NCBI GenBank assembly: GCA_027886175.1
Contig: JAJNNQ010000075.1
Location: 4,877,001-4,941,000 of the forward strand
Source: Phylloscopus collybita
Lineage: Eukaryota; Chordata; Aves; Passeriformes; Phylloscopidae
Reading direction: 5' to 3'
Length of the DNA stretch: 64,000 nt
Shown: positions 1 to 10,795 of the stretch, piece by piece
Layout of the letters: every line of letters begins with the position of its first letter
Position numbering within the stretch: position 1 is the first letter of the stretch
Position numbers and translations under genes: made by a program
The notes under the pieces: model-generated
What the model saw: the letters and a program-made list of their open reading frames with translations, nothing else
What the model was told of the DNA's origin: nothing
Database searches by the model: none

Positions 1-1030
1 AGCTGTACCTCAGCAGAGGATTTACTAAGGTTCACCCTGAAATGAGTAATGATGTGCTTGGTGAGAGAACAGAACTAAACAAAATGGTATCACTTTTTTT
101 CCTCCATTTCAGACAAAAAGACACGTGGTGATACCTGGCCACATTAATGAATGAAAATGATTTTGCCTGGAAGGAAGAGGTACATCTGAGGACTGGGATC
201 CTGGAGGAGCCCCTGTTGTTCATAACAAGACAGGCAGGGTTGCAATGATCTCTCAAGGCTTTCCCCACCATGACATGTGACATGCAGCACAGAGTGGTTG
301 TGATTTCTGGTAGGCAGTGCTTGTTGTGGGTCTGTGCTGTGGCCACTCAAACCTAAGGATCCTGTTAAAATCCAAACACCATGTGCTGTTTTGGGTTGTT
401 TCTGTAGATTGCAGAGGATGATGCTAAAACCTAATTAACATAGAGGGGCTGTTACCATCCCTTGCCCCATGCAAGAAGTGCAAACAAGGGTGTGTTCTGG
501 TGAGAACTGGACAAAACAACAGAAAAGAGTTCATCTCTTCTCAACAGGCAGGCTGTGAGAAGAACTGCTGCTGCTTTTCACCTCAATCTATCCCTCCTTT
601 CTTTTTCATATCTTTTGTATCTGGGTGTTGGCAGGGAACTGGGTCATGCAGGCTTTCAAGGCAGAGGGAAATGTTTACTTTCCCCGTTGTGTTGAAGAGA
701 TTGAGCCTCTCTCTTGCCCCATTTAATTTCAGAGCTGGGTAATGAAGTCAATGCTGTTGCTTTGTTTGTGACTGGAAAAGAAAGGGTAATAAAAAGAATG
801 TGATGTAATGCTCTGATAAATTCCATGATTATCTTTAGCCTTCTTTCCTTTTCCTTTTTATTGGCCTGACACGTACCTGCTGTGCCAATCTGTTAGCCGG
901 GGTGTCGTCACTGAGAAGTACACAAACATAATTTCTGCTTTTCATTTCACTGACTGAGTGCAAATCAGGCTACTAAGGGAAGATTTGGAAACCTGGGAAA
1001 GTGACTTCTGTAGTGAGACAAGCCACAAGT
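1..1030. other. Unique non-coding DNA, nothing recognised
   Basis: Ordinary AT-rich sequence. Open frames are at most about 104 codons, overlap on several frames and have no codon or domain signature. No repeat family or RNA gene was recognised. Confidence 0.6.
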
Positions 1031-1700
1031 ATCACAGAATAATCCAGAGGGTCTTTAGCTCAGTTCCCTGCTCCAAGCAGAGTCAGCTGTGGGGCCAGCT
1101 ATGATTGCTCAGAGCTTTATCCTGTCCAGTCTTGAAAATTTCCAAGGATGAACACCACACAACCCCTCTGGACATCATGCTCCACTGCTTGACTGTCCTC
1201 AGGGGAAAATGGTTTGAATCTCTCTCATTTAAGTTTGTGCCTGTTGTTTCTGGTTCCCCTGCCGTGCACCGCCACAAAGAACCTTTTTCCAACTTCTGGG
1301 TGATCTGTCCTAATAATGGGGGGCTGCTGACCTCCCTTAACAGTCCATCCAAAGCAGTGCCTTATCCAGGCTGAAGAAACTGGTCCTCCACTCTCTCCTT
1401 ATTTGGAAAATTCTTCAGATCCCTTCTTCTCAGTGGTCCTCTATGCTCTGGTTAATCCAGATTCTCCTTGTATTGGGGGGACCAGAGCTGAATTCAGTAT
1501 TTAGGTGTGCTCTGAAGGGCACTGAGGCAGGGAGGGATGATCTCTTCCCTTTATCTACAGGCTGCAGCCTTGTTGGTACAGCCCTGGAGGCCCATTGTCT
1601 TTGCTGCCAAGTCTCACATCCCTCTCACTGCCCAGCAAGAATTCCTGAGCCTTTTCTGCAGTCCATCAGCCCCAAGTGTTTCTTCCTTCCCAGTCCCCTG
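1031..1700 (-). mobile_element. CR1 LINE fragment, old and 5'-truncated
   Basis: The copy begins with a CR1 3'-end remnant (ATCACAGAATAATCC). It then follows the reverse complement of the CR1 3' region: a 'gtcagct' block, 'tccaaggatg' near 1140, 'cagtgcttgacca'-like text near 1180, and 'ttgggggga ccagagctga' near 1475, which matches the usual CR1 'tactggggagcccagaactg' block. Many substitutions and indels show it is old. Similarity fades after about 1630, so the left end of the element (right end here) is uncertain. Confidence 0.85.
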
Positions 1701-1787
1701 CACTGAATCAGAGATTCTATGGGCACAGCAGTGTTTGTAAGAGCCATGTTTTACAGTTCTCCTCACTGGTTGTTGGATCTATATGTA

Positions 1788-2332
1788 TGTCCTGGTTTAG
1801 GGCAAATTTTGGAGGAAACTTCCAATCATTTCCTTCTTCCCTTTTCACCACAAATCAATTAATGCCAAACCAGCACACAATATTATGGATGTTTTGAGAT
1901 GTTGTTGCTGTGGGTAGTGCCAGGTGCCTCATGCTCCCATCTGTGTAGGCTGTGTGTAGGGTCTGTGTAGGCTGTGGTGTGTGCACGTTGGGTTTTCTTT
2001 TAGCACTTAGGTGGCAGGGAAGACCATGAAATACACTCTGGTGATGGAGCTGTGCCAAGGCTTTTGGCTCTGTTCAAGGCTTGGTTGCTGCCTGTGTGTA
2101 TGAATTTTTCCTGCTAGGGTGGAATGGGAGAGGAGAAACAAAAAGGTGTTTCCCCTCCCTTCCCCCAGATCTAGAAGGCTGAGAAGGAAAAGGAAAGTGT
2201 CCTTCTTTCTGTCACATGTACATCTAGCCTTTGCAGTCATTCCCTGGACTCTGACCATGCTACATGATATAAAGTGCTCTGCAGCTGTTGCTCAAGAATA
2301 AAAGGGGCAACCCTCAGGGAATATCCTCAACA
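1788..2332 (+). mobile_element. Candidate solo LTR of an avian endogenous retrovirus
   Basis: The stretch starts with TGTCCTGGTTTAGGGCAAAT, the kind of opening used by several avian retroviral LTRs (family knowledge). A TATA-like GATATAAAG lies at 2266-2274 and an AATAAA at 2297-2302. A plausible CA end falls at 2331-2332, giving about 545 bp. Flanking bases ATGTA and GTTTT do not form a target-site duplication, so the end is a guess. No gag, pol or env-like sequence is adjacent. Confidence 0.5.
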
Positions 2333-3817
2333 GTTTTCTTTTTATTCCCTTAGTTCCCTTAGGAGATGGATAACATCTTTTCTTAACGTTTTTGGTAAGA
2401 GCATGTAGAAGGATATTCGGCTTTAACTGAGCACTGAACGTGAGGTTTGCTGTTGGGGTTCAGTTCACGGGGAAATCAAACCCCTCTCTGTTCCTGTCAA
2501 GTCTCCAGCTGAGAAGCTGCTGGACACAAACACCAAATCCTTCCATCTTTAGTCATTCATTATCTATGTCTGTCAATATCCTGGCTGTTTGGTCTCAGTG
2601 TCACAGACATGCCCACATGGCTGGGACATGCAGTGAGTCCATTGTCACCCTCCCAGATCAGCTCCAGCTCCACATCTACTCAGTCTTTGTCCTCCCCATT
2701 GAGAGAAACCAGTTGTTGGCTTCTGTTATCACTGACTTCTGTTGTCATATGCTCAACTGAGCATCAAGAGGAGGAAATGCTTTTGAGTTATTTGCTTGTG
2801 AACTTCAAAATAAATCTTTTTTTGTGGCAAACCTCTGAAGTCCTGCAGTTGCTCTCTGCAGTCATTCACCTCTTTAGATGTGTAGTAGTTCTCACTGTCT
2901 CTTTAATTAATAGTAAGCTTTAAGAAGAACAGCAGATGTCTACACAGGTGCTAAGACAGAGTTCCTTGATATTTTTTTTATCCAGTGTATTATCTTTCAC
3001 CTTTCTTTGAACTACCATATAACTGGCATAGTCCCCTTCATGAAAATCCTTAATGTTCACTTTATTTTAAAGTTACAACAGGTGTATTTCATAAACGTTG
3101 TTTGCCTTTCATTCAAAGAGAGAAGGGGATTTTGGCATAAGCTCTACAAAGCAGGTTGGTTAATTTCTTCTGATAGACACCCAGAAGACAGGTGAGAACT
3201 GGTCCTATGCAGCCACAATCTATGGGATTTCAGAGGTCAGTAGGACTGAAGTTCTTTCCAAAGCAATGTAGACATGACTCAGAAGTTTCTACACTCCTTC
3301 CTTCTCATGAATGATCTATTTGCTAAAAGGAAATATGAATGTGAGGTAAGGAAGTGTCCACTAGCAACCACTATCATTACCCAGGGTGGTGAGAATGCTG
3401 AAAAATATCCTATTCTGGTTTTGTTGTAATGAAGTCTATAGAGCTGTGGTAAAAGGTGGGACTCATCAATCTGGATAATGAATTCTTAATTTGCTTTTCC
3501 CAGACTTTAGAATACTGTTAAGACCTTGACTTTTCACTCATCTTATTCCTTCATGCCATTGCACTTCAGCCTTGACTCAGGGAAGACAAAATGTCTCAAG
3601 CAGTTTCTGTCTTTCCCATTTAAGTGGGATTTGGGGTGTCATTGACCTAGAAAGAAAAATAGTGGTTGGAAGTTATAGGTCAGCACTTGGAGCAACTTTA
3701 AATAGGTGTTCAGATCTCAGCCATGAAACCTCCCTCACTGCTAAAAGTGCTGGTTTGCCAGTCAGGATTTGCCATCCCATGGCTGAATAATTTGTTGCAT
3801 TCAAGAACATTTTGGAG

Positions 3818-3838
3818 TAAGATGCCTGCTCCCCTGTC
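3818..3838. repeat. Member 1 of an unnamed dispersed repeat pair
   Basis: The 21 bp here recur exactly at 5955-5975 in the same orientation, with weaker similarity for about 15 bp upstream (TTGGAGTAAG against TTGGAATAAG). The family is not recognised. Confidence 0.7.
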
Positions 3839-3984
3839 ATTTTCCCACTTATAAGATACCCTTCCTCAAGCATATTTAGCTTTTCTGCACCATGGTTTAC
3901 CTAGACACAAATGTGGATGGATATTTATCCTCTCCCTGCTGGGCTGAAATATTGTGCGTGTAAGCAATGCTAGACAAGTGTTTG

Positions 3985-4036
3985 GTTCTGATATTTTAAA
4001 ATAATCTTTAGTTCAGATATTTTAAAATAATCTTTA
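3985..4036. repeat. 26-bp direct tandem duplication
   Basis: Two adjacent 26-bp units, 3985-4010 and 4011-4036, match at 25 of 26 positions. The shared core is ATATTTTAAAATAATCTTTA. The near identity points to a recent local duplication. Confidence 0.95.
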
Positions 4037-5077
4037 TATGCACACTCCAGTTAGTCGTTAGGTACTACTAGTACTGCCTGCCAGCTGGTATTTTGCATTA
4101 TAAAAGACATATATATTAAAAAAAATAATCTGAAAACCTCTAGGGAAGAGTCTTAAACAAACAACCCCATCTGGCTGTTTAGTGAATTAATATGTATTTT
4201 AGGTGGGAGTGATACCAGTGAGTGTTGTTAAGGTTGTCCAGCATTTCTTATAGTAACACTCTAGCTTTTATTGCTTATCATTTTGCTGTATCTTAATTGC
4301 TTGGGCTGAAACATTTTATGCAGGGGCATCTTCCTTGGACTGAATTAATTTGTGAAAACTGCAGCCAAAATAGTTTAGATATTTCCATAGAGGAATCTAT
4401 GAGAAATAATCAGTTTTGCCTACATTAGAAATGGGTCATCTGCTCTTCTTTGGAAGACTGCACTTATGTGCTTAGGAGCAGATACTCCAAAGAGAAAAGA
4501 AATTGTCTTTCTGTTGTATCCATCTCTCAGAACTTCTGTAATAAGACAGCCTGTAAAGCTTTGAATAAACACAGTTTTTGGGTGTTCAGCAGCAGCTAGA
4601 CATAAACAGCAAAGTTCCTGTGACATGTTGAAGGCACTGGATGTTTTCCAGTCTGTGTCAAAACAGAATTCTCTGTGACTTTCCTTCCTTTTCCTGTAGG
4701 TTAGGCCAGATCTAAGGTGGGACACAAGGTGGGAGATGCACCACTCAAGGCAAGAGGAAAGCTTGCACTGTGCCCAGACTAAATAGGGGAGGAAGTTGCC
4801 CTTATGGTTTACTGCACAAAATTGGCAGATGGAGGTCTAGGAGGTAACAAGGGGCCTAGGAAGAGACCAAGTGATTTAAGTTTAGGATACTGCAGGTTGA
4901 CTTGGATGGAGGAGTGTAAGGTGTGACTAAAGGTGTATGGCAATATGTTTGTGTGTGGAAGAAGGAGGTTGTGTATAAAACCAAGGAAGAGGTTAGGAGT
5001 TGTTGAACAAGGGTCGGGGGGGAAGAGATCAGGCATCTCTGGAATGTGTGCTGGGAGCAGTGGGATATGGGACTTGT

Positions 5078-5290
5078 TCATGATTTCATAGAGTGGTTGA
5101 TGTCAGAAATCACCTCCTGAGGTCACATCATCCCTGGCCCTGCCCAAAGCAGAATCAGCTAGAGCAGGATACAGAGGAAAATATTCAACCAAGTTTTAAA
5201 TATTTCCAGTGATGCAGACTCCACAACTGTCTGGACAACCTGTTCCAATGTTCAGGGAGTTCAGCACTGACCTAAAAACCTGAAAAGCTG
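5078..5290 (-). mobile_element. CR1 LINE 3' fragment
   Basis: Starts with a degraded octamer end (TTTCATAGAGTGGTTGATG). It continues with the reverse complement of the CR1 3' part, including GCAGAATCAGCTAGAGCAGG, 'gactccacaac' and 'gacaacctgttccaatg'. It is strongly diverged, with no intact frame. Confidence 0.85.
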
Positions 5291-5510
5291 CTTTTGTGGG
5301 TGCCTCTGAAAAAGTCCAGGACTTGTTTTCCATGAAGAAAATAGATGGCAGTGGCAGCCCTTTTTCAATAAAAGCATTTAGAAAAATACTGATTGTGATT
5401 CTGTGAGGTACTGCAGTAGTGAGCAGTGCTCTGCAGCTCCTAAGGCTATCTGCAAAATGATGTTTTGAGCCTGGGCTGTTATTCACAAAATCCTTCTTCT
5501 GTTTGTGTGG

Positions 5511-5645
5511 GAGGTTTTTTTTTTGGTGTTCTTGTTTGTTTGGTTGGTTGGTTGGTTTTGGGTTTTGGTGTTGTTTTTGGTTTTGTTTTGTTTCAGTGTT
5601 TTTGTTTTGTTTTGTGTGTGTGTGTGGTTTTGTTTTGTTTTTTGA
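5511..5645. repeat. GT/T-rich low-complexity tract
   Basis: Mixed GGTT, GTTT and GTTTT units plus a short GT run near 5614. The long antisense open frame at 5483-6058 (191 codons) passes through this tract and translates to Lys/Thr/Asn/Gln-rich low complexity. It is not a gene. Confidence 0.95.
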
Positions 5646-6288
5646 ACTTCTAATACTGCAGTAGTTGCTTCAAGTCTTTTCAGATGTTTGTATCCCACAT
5701 TTGAAGTGTGCTTATGTACGTTCTGTTTTCTATCCAGTATGCAATCTTCCAGAGCCCTGAATGAGAGGACTGTAACCTGAAGTTTCCCACTGCCTTCAAG
5801 GTAAGGGAAGCACTGGTGGATAAAAGTAGGGTTTTGATACTTAAAGCAAGGCTGTTTACCTGGCAGGCTGGCTGTAACAAAATGCTGGACTAAAACAAAG
5901 TGAAAGAATGAACAAAATATTGAATGGATGGCAGCTGAATGAGAACTCTTGGAATAAGATGCCTGCTCCCCTGTCTGTGGTTTGAAGACAGGATAAGTGT
6001 AAAGATTTGCAAGGAGAGGTTTAAAATTTTCTTGGATGGAGCTATTAAAACAAGCCAAGTCTTTATGATCCTTTTTATGTTATGCTGTGTGGGTTTTTGT
6101 GTGAAATACATGTTTTTTAAAATGATAAATTATACTTTTTCTAGTACTGTAGACTTTACCTTTAATTCTTCACTATGATATGTGAAAATACTGCATGATT
6201 TTGAATGCTGCATGATTTTAAAAAAACCAAACTGCATTATTTTAAAAACATCTTTGTACTGTGAAACTTCCTAAGAGTCTGTTATTTT
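5646..6288. other. Unique non-coding DNA
   Basis: AT-rich sequence without recognised genes or elements, apart from the second member of the dispersed pair at 5955-5975. Confidence 0.55.
5955..5975. repeat. Member 2 of an unnamed dispersed repeat pair
   Basis: Exact 21-bp match to 3818-3838, 2137 bp away in the same orientation. On the antisense strand both copies read Thr-Gly-Glu-Gln-Ala-Ser-Tyr-Ser-Lys, but this does not by itself imply coding. Confidence 0.7.
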
Positions 6289-6430
6289 AGAATCATAAAA
6301 TGGTTTGGAGATCATCTAGCTCCAAGCTTCTTGCCATGGAAAGCAACAACTTTCTCTGGATCAAGTTGCCCAAAGCTCCTTCAATCTGACTTTGAATGCT
6401 TTCAATGATGGGGCATGGGTGATGGAGATC
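6289..6430 (-). mobile_element. CR1 LINE 3' fragment
   Basis: Begins AGAATCATAAAATGGTTTGG, a typical CR1 3' end in reverse complement. It continues with 'gagatcatctagctcca', 'aagttgcccaaagctcc' and a degraded 'ggggca' block. Very short and 5'-truncated. Confidence 0.88.
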
Positions 6431-7219
6431 TGACTGCCACCAGCTGCATCAAAATAAATATTGATATATTTTAGTTGCCACTTGTGGTTATATTTTTCTC
6501 GAATAGTTCTGTGAAAGGCATCTTTTGATCCCTTCTCCTGTTTTTCACCTTCTTTTGCTTAACTTTTTCTCTTGCATAGCATGAAACTGGATTATGTGAG
6601 ACTGTGTAATTCACATTAGAGGGTGTTTCATATCCTGCTATAACAATATGGTGCATTTGCTTCCTAAAAGGGTCTTGCCATCTGAATGCTCCTAGAGCAC
6701 ACAGAGGATCCAGAAGTAATCAAAGCCCCAAGACTGAGAGTTCTGTTTGTTTCTCTGTGTCAGACTTTCCCTTTGGATCCTACCCTTTCCTGAAATGTAA
6801 AGTAGAGAGAAACAGCTCCTGGAAACTGTGTTGGAATCAAAAGGTAGATTCAGCTTTCAGTTCACTAAAAGAGAAGCTTGACTTCCTCTGCCCATTACCT
6901 ACAGAGCTGCTGTGTTTCCTGCTGCTAGCCTGGAGCACACATTCTCCTCCCCAGCCATGGTGTGACCTGTTACACACCCAGGAGGAGCTTTCACAGAGGT
7001 ATCCTGCAGCAAGCTGTGTGCCAGAGCTCGAGGAAAGCTCTTACAGCCAGGATGAAGTCTCTGCCTGCAACAACTCCTTGTGTGCTCCAGGTGGAAACTG
7101 AGGGTTGTGGTCTTTCCTTGGCACATGAGACACACTTCCTTTCTCTGTGTGTATTTAAATCACAAGCTTGTGCCTCATCATGTCAAGTTTTATGTGCTGA
7201 TATTGAGGTGTCAGAGGAG
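6431..7219. other. Unique non-coding DNA
   Basis: Moderate GC with a chance + strand open frame at 6757-7101 (114 codons). The frame has no recognisable domain or signal and overlaps frames of similar size on the other strand. No gene is supported. Confidence 0.5.
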
Positions 7220-8375
7220 TCACAGAATCACAGGGCTTGGAAAGGATCTTAAAGATCATCTGGTACCAATGCCCTCTGCCATGCCAGGGACACCTCCCAC
7301 GAGACCAGGTTGCTCAAGGCCTTTTCCAGCCTGGCTTTGAACACTGCCAGGGTTGGGGCATCCACAACCTCCCTGAGCCAGCTGGTCCAGTGTCTCACCA
7401 CCCTCACAGCAAAGAATTTCTTCCTAATATCTAACCTAGACTTACCCTCTTTATACCCATTACTCTTTGTTCTATCACTACTGTTCCTGACAAAGAGCTC
7501 CTCTACTTGAAGGTTTTCTTCATCTAGTAGAAGTTTGTTTTGGATTCTCCACACAACCTTCTCTTCTTCAGGCTGAGCCTGTCTTCATGGGAGAGGTATG
7601 CCAGTTCTCTTACGAACTTTGTGGCCTCCTCTGGACTTGTTTCAGCTGTTCCACATCCTTCTTATATTGGGAGCACAAGAACTGCTCAGCACTCCAGGTG
7701 AGATCTCACAGGAGCTGAGTAGAGGGGCAGAATCACCTCCTTTGACCTGCTGGCCACGCTCCTTTGGATGCTGCTCAGGATTCTGTTGGTTTTTCATCAG
7801 CCATCACCCCTAAGTTCTTCTCCTCAGCGCTGCGCTGGATCACTTCTCCACCCAAACTCTCGATGTGTCTGGGATTTCCATGACCCAGGTGTAGGACCTT
7901 GTATTTTGCTTTGTTGAGCTTCATGAGGTTTGCACAGTCCCTCTTCTCCAGCCTGTGCAGGTCCCTCTGGATCTCCCCTTCAGCCTGTGGCTGCAACGCA
8001 GAGTTTGGTGTGGTGAGTGAATTTGCTGAGGGTGCCTCCATCCCACCGTCCATGTCACTGATAAAGCTGTTGAAGAGCCTCAGCCCCAGTACTGACCCCT
8101 GAGGGACTCCACCTTTCGTTGCTTTCCATGTGGAAAATTTGCTGTTGGCCACAACCCTTTGTGTGCATCATCCAGCCAGTTCTTTATCTGCCAAGTGGCT
8201 CATCCATCAAATCCATGTCTCTGCAATATGGAGACAAGGATGTTGTGTGGGACAGTGTCAAATACTCTGCAGAAGTCCAGGTAGAAGATATCAGTCGCTC
8301 TGGCCCATCCATCAACACTGTAGCCCTGTCATAGAAGGTCACTAAATTGGTCTGGCACGAACAGGCAGTAAGAAG
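7220..8375 (-). mobile_element. CR1 LINE, longest copy in the window, 5'-truncated
   Basis: The 3' end is at the left (TCACAGAATCACAGGGCTTGG). About 1.15 kb follow the CR1 ORF2 reverse-transcriptase region and 3' tail in reverse complement. Recognisable blocks include 'gatcatctggtaccaatgcc', 'caacctccctgagccag', 'ttgtattttgctttgttgag' and 'ctgaggggactcc'-like text near 8100. It stops sharply near 8375, which is the 5' truncation usual for LINE insertions made by target-primed reverse transcription. Confidence 0.97.
7250..8370 (-). pseudogene. Broken CR1 ORF2 reverse-transcriptase C-terminal region
   Basis: On the antisense strand, 8152-7775 translates with VPQGSVLG (about 8107-8084), the conserved Pro-Gln-Gly turn of non-LTR reverse transcriptases. 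It is followed by IQRDLHRLE, NLMKLNKAKYKVLHLG and EEKNLGV, which are CR1 landmarks. The position of the catalytic FADD box reads PSANS, so both catalytic aspartates are lost. Another frame (7554-7249) carries the CR1 C-terminal text IRKKFFAVRVVRHW. Frames change between segments, showing indels. The product would be inactive. This is a retroelement relic, not a host gene. Confidence 0.95.
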
Positions 8376-9453
8376 TTTGTAGTTCAAAGCTTATTTCAGT
8401 TATTTTAAGTTTTTTTTAATTTAACCCTGCTCTTAGAATTTGTACAATTACTATTACACTCCAGTCATCTCCACTGAGATCTTCTTGCCCTACTACTACA
8501 CTCCAGCTCTGGTAGTGTAGAGTAACTGACTGAAGTGGAGTCTACAACCTGTAAAAATGCCTACCAGCCCAGTGTGTGCCCTGCAGCTTGGACTGGATGC
8601 TCCAGTGAACATCTATTAGTTGTCCTGCTACCTAATGGGAATATCTGTTTCAGGTTATTATTAAATAACCCAAAGGCTCCACACAAGGAATCCAGAATAT
8701 AAATGTTTCTGTCTATGACGGGATGTAGGACACAGCATGTCCAAGGATGTCTGTGCCGTAGGGATTACAGCCAGTCTGGGAACATTCAGCAGCTAAACAG
8801 GCACTGAGACATCCTCATTGCTGAAATCTGTCTGCTGTGGGGCTAAGATGGCAGTTAAGAGACATTTCCAGAAGATATGTTTTGGTTTAAAACTTTGTTG
8901 ACAGGCATCAGGGCTCAGATGGCTGATTTGGTGGGATAGTTCTTCTGAACTGGAGTTAGTGATGGGATTTACCTTTGCCTCAGGTTGTTGTAGATAAATA
9001 CAGCTAAGTAAGTCAGGCCTTGTATTTTCCTAACAATACAAGGATAGGGAGAGAAAAAGAGGCATAAGGGAGAGTTTACCTGACTTCCTTTAGAAATCTG
9101 TTAAGCTAAGCTGATTTGCCTGTCTTTAGTATTTAAAGCAAAAAGTCACTCCAGACATGACTGAATGTAGGTGCCTAGAACCATCTGAGGTGCTCAGAGG
9201 GGCCTGTAATTCCTTAGCAGGTCTACAAGACATAAGGTTCTATCTTTAAAAACTAATGCTGTGCTTAAAAACACAGCCTTTCAACTATGTCAAATACATC
9301 TGTGATGTGTCCTTTATTGAATCACAGCTGCTTATGAAGTCAGCATGCTTTACATACTGTAGCACCACTTATCTCCTCAGTGAATGCTGCAAATCATTGA
9401 CCCCACCATGCAGGACCTTCTTGCATGACTGAGGGAAAATTAAACTATTTTAC
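8376..9453. other. Unique non-coding DNA with a small hairpin
   Basis: No gene or element recognised. It contains the imperfect hairpin at 8492-8523 and a 17-bp match with 9971-9987. Confidence 0.55.
8492..8523. other. Imperfect inverted repeat (hairpin)
   Basis: The left arm ACTACTACACT and the right arm AGTGTAGAGT pair over about 10 bp with one bulge. An inner CCA/TGG pair closes a four-base loop. The total is about 13 bp of stem. It is short and may be chance. No RNA family is recognised. Confidence 0.5.
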
Positions 9454-9476
9454 TTTTTTTTTTTTTTTTTTTTTTT
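9454..9476. repeat. Poly-T tract
   Basis: An uninterrupted run of about 23 T. No adjacent processed pseudogene or SINE body was recognised, so it is annotated as simple repeat only. Confidence 0.95.
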
Positions 9477-10469
9477 CCCTGTGTTTGTTAGACCTTTACA
9501 TCCACTTTGTCCTCACCTGGCACAGCTGAAGATGCCCACTCTGCAGGGCACAGAGAGGGAAGTATCAAAGCCATTGGTTTTAGTGGACTCTGCATCTCCT
9601 TTGAAATGGATTTTTCCTCAGTGTTGTGAATTAGCACCAGCAAGAGAATTAAGGTGGGCAGTTCCTCACTGATATAACATAGCCATGCTGAACCAAAGGA
9701 CCTGAAACCAGAGGACAACTCTCTCCTGATATTCTTATGTGTCTTCTTGAAATCAGAGATGCAGCTTCCAATAAGCAAACTTGGAAAATAAAATCTTGCA
9801 AACTGGTTACACACACCTCAGCAGGTACATTTTGCAATACACATCCTGATTTAGCAGAAATAAGATCTGTCTGTGGTCCCAGAGTTCTCTTCAGAATAAC
9901 CATGGGTTTTGCTGTCAGCTGGTTAATCACAGAGTGGGTGATTTAGATGTGCTCACCATCATTACTGCAATGAGATCTTCTTGCCCTGCATTCTGAATTA
10001 CAGCAAGGAATCTCCTGGGCCACACATGCAGCAAATATTTTTTAGCTCTTGAGAAGGGTTTCAGGGTCCTGTCTAATTTTACATACATTACATGTTTAAA
10101 GATTAAAACAGATAACATATTTCTTAATTCTTTTTAGAGTGCTAGAAAGTCCCTTTGAGTCAGCTATTCCATATAATCTCTGAGCAGACATCAAAAGTGT
10201 TGCCTAAAAGAAGATTAATTAAAAAATCTTCAGGGATATCGGTTTATAAGATACTTGGAGGCTGTGAAATCAGAAGTTACTCCAAGGAGGTCTGACAGTG
10301 TATGCTGGCTGGCACTTTTTCCTCCTCAGTCAGGTAGTTCTAGTTTCTCCCACAGTCATGAGATATATAGAAAATGATTTTATATGAACCAGATTATGAC
10401 TCTGCAAGTGAACACGGTGTGGAGACACTGTCTTCTAGAATATCTTGAGAAATGCTGCCAACAGCATGC
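9477..10469. other. Unique non-coding DNA
   Basis: Short overlapping open frames on both strands (up to 108 codons) with no recognisable product. No repeat body identified. Confidence 0.5.
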
Positions 10470-10795
10470 CATAGAATCATTGAATTGCTTAGGCTTAAAG
10501 AGACCTTAAAGAACATTTCATTCCAGCCTCCCTGCTAGGGACAGGAACATCTTCCACTATTCCAGGTTGCTCCAAGCTCTATTCCACCTGGCCTTGAACA
10601 CTTCTGGGGCTGATGCATCCACAGCTTCTCTGGGCAACCTGTTCCAGGGCCTCACCACCTTCACACTAAAGAACTTTTCCCTATTATCTAATCCAAACCT
10701 ACTCTCCTTCAGCTTGAAGCAATTCCTCCTTGTCCTGTCATTACCTGCTCTTGTAAAAAATCCCTGTCCATCTTTCTTGTAGGCTCCCATCTTCT
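10470..10795 (-). mobile_element. CR1 LINE 3' fragment with ORF2 C-terminus remnant
   Basis: Starts CATAGAATCATTGAATTGC (octamer end, reverse complement). The antisense frame 10790-10557 stays open for 77 codons and carries the CR1 C-terminal pattern [19 protein letters not shown] and VFKARW. It is relatively well preserved compared with neighbouring copies. Confidence 0.95.

Larger units (their letters stand above)
2333..5077. other. Unique non-coding DNA with one tandem duplication
   Basis: AT-rich sequence with only short chance open frames (up to about 106 codons). It contains the 26-bp duplication at 3985-4036 and one member of a dispersed pair at 3818-3838. No mobile element was recognised otherwise. 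Confidence 0.55.

Noticed and set aside
3985..4036. CRISPR-like direct repeats
   Set aside because: Adjacent units without spacers in a vertebrate genome. It is a tandem duplication.
5483..6058. 191-codon antisense open frame
   Set aside because: Its C-terminal third is the translation of the GT/T-rich tract (Lys/Thr/Asn/Gln repeats). No domain in the remainder.
7775..8152. 125-codon antisense frame as a host gene
   Set aside because: It is the CR1 ORF2 reverse-transcriptase remnant inside the LINE copy.
10557..10790. 77-codon antisense frame as a small protein
   Set aside because: CR1 ORF2 C-terminus within a CR1 3' fragment.
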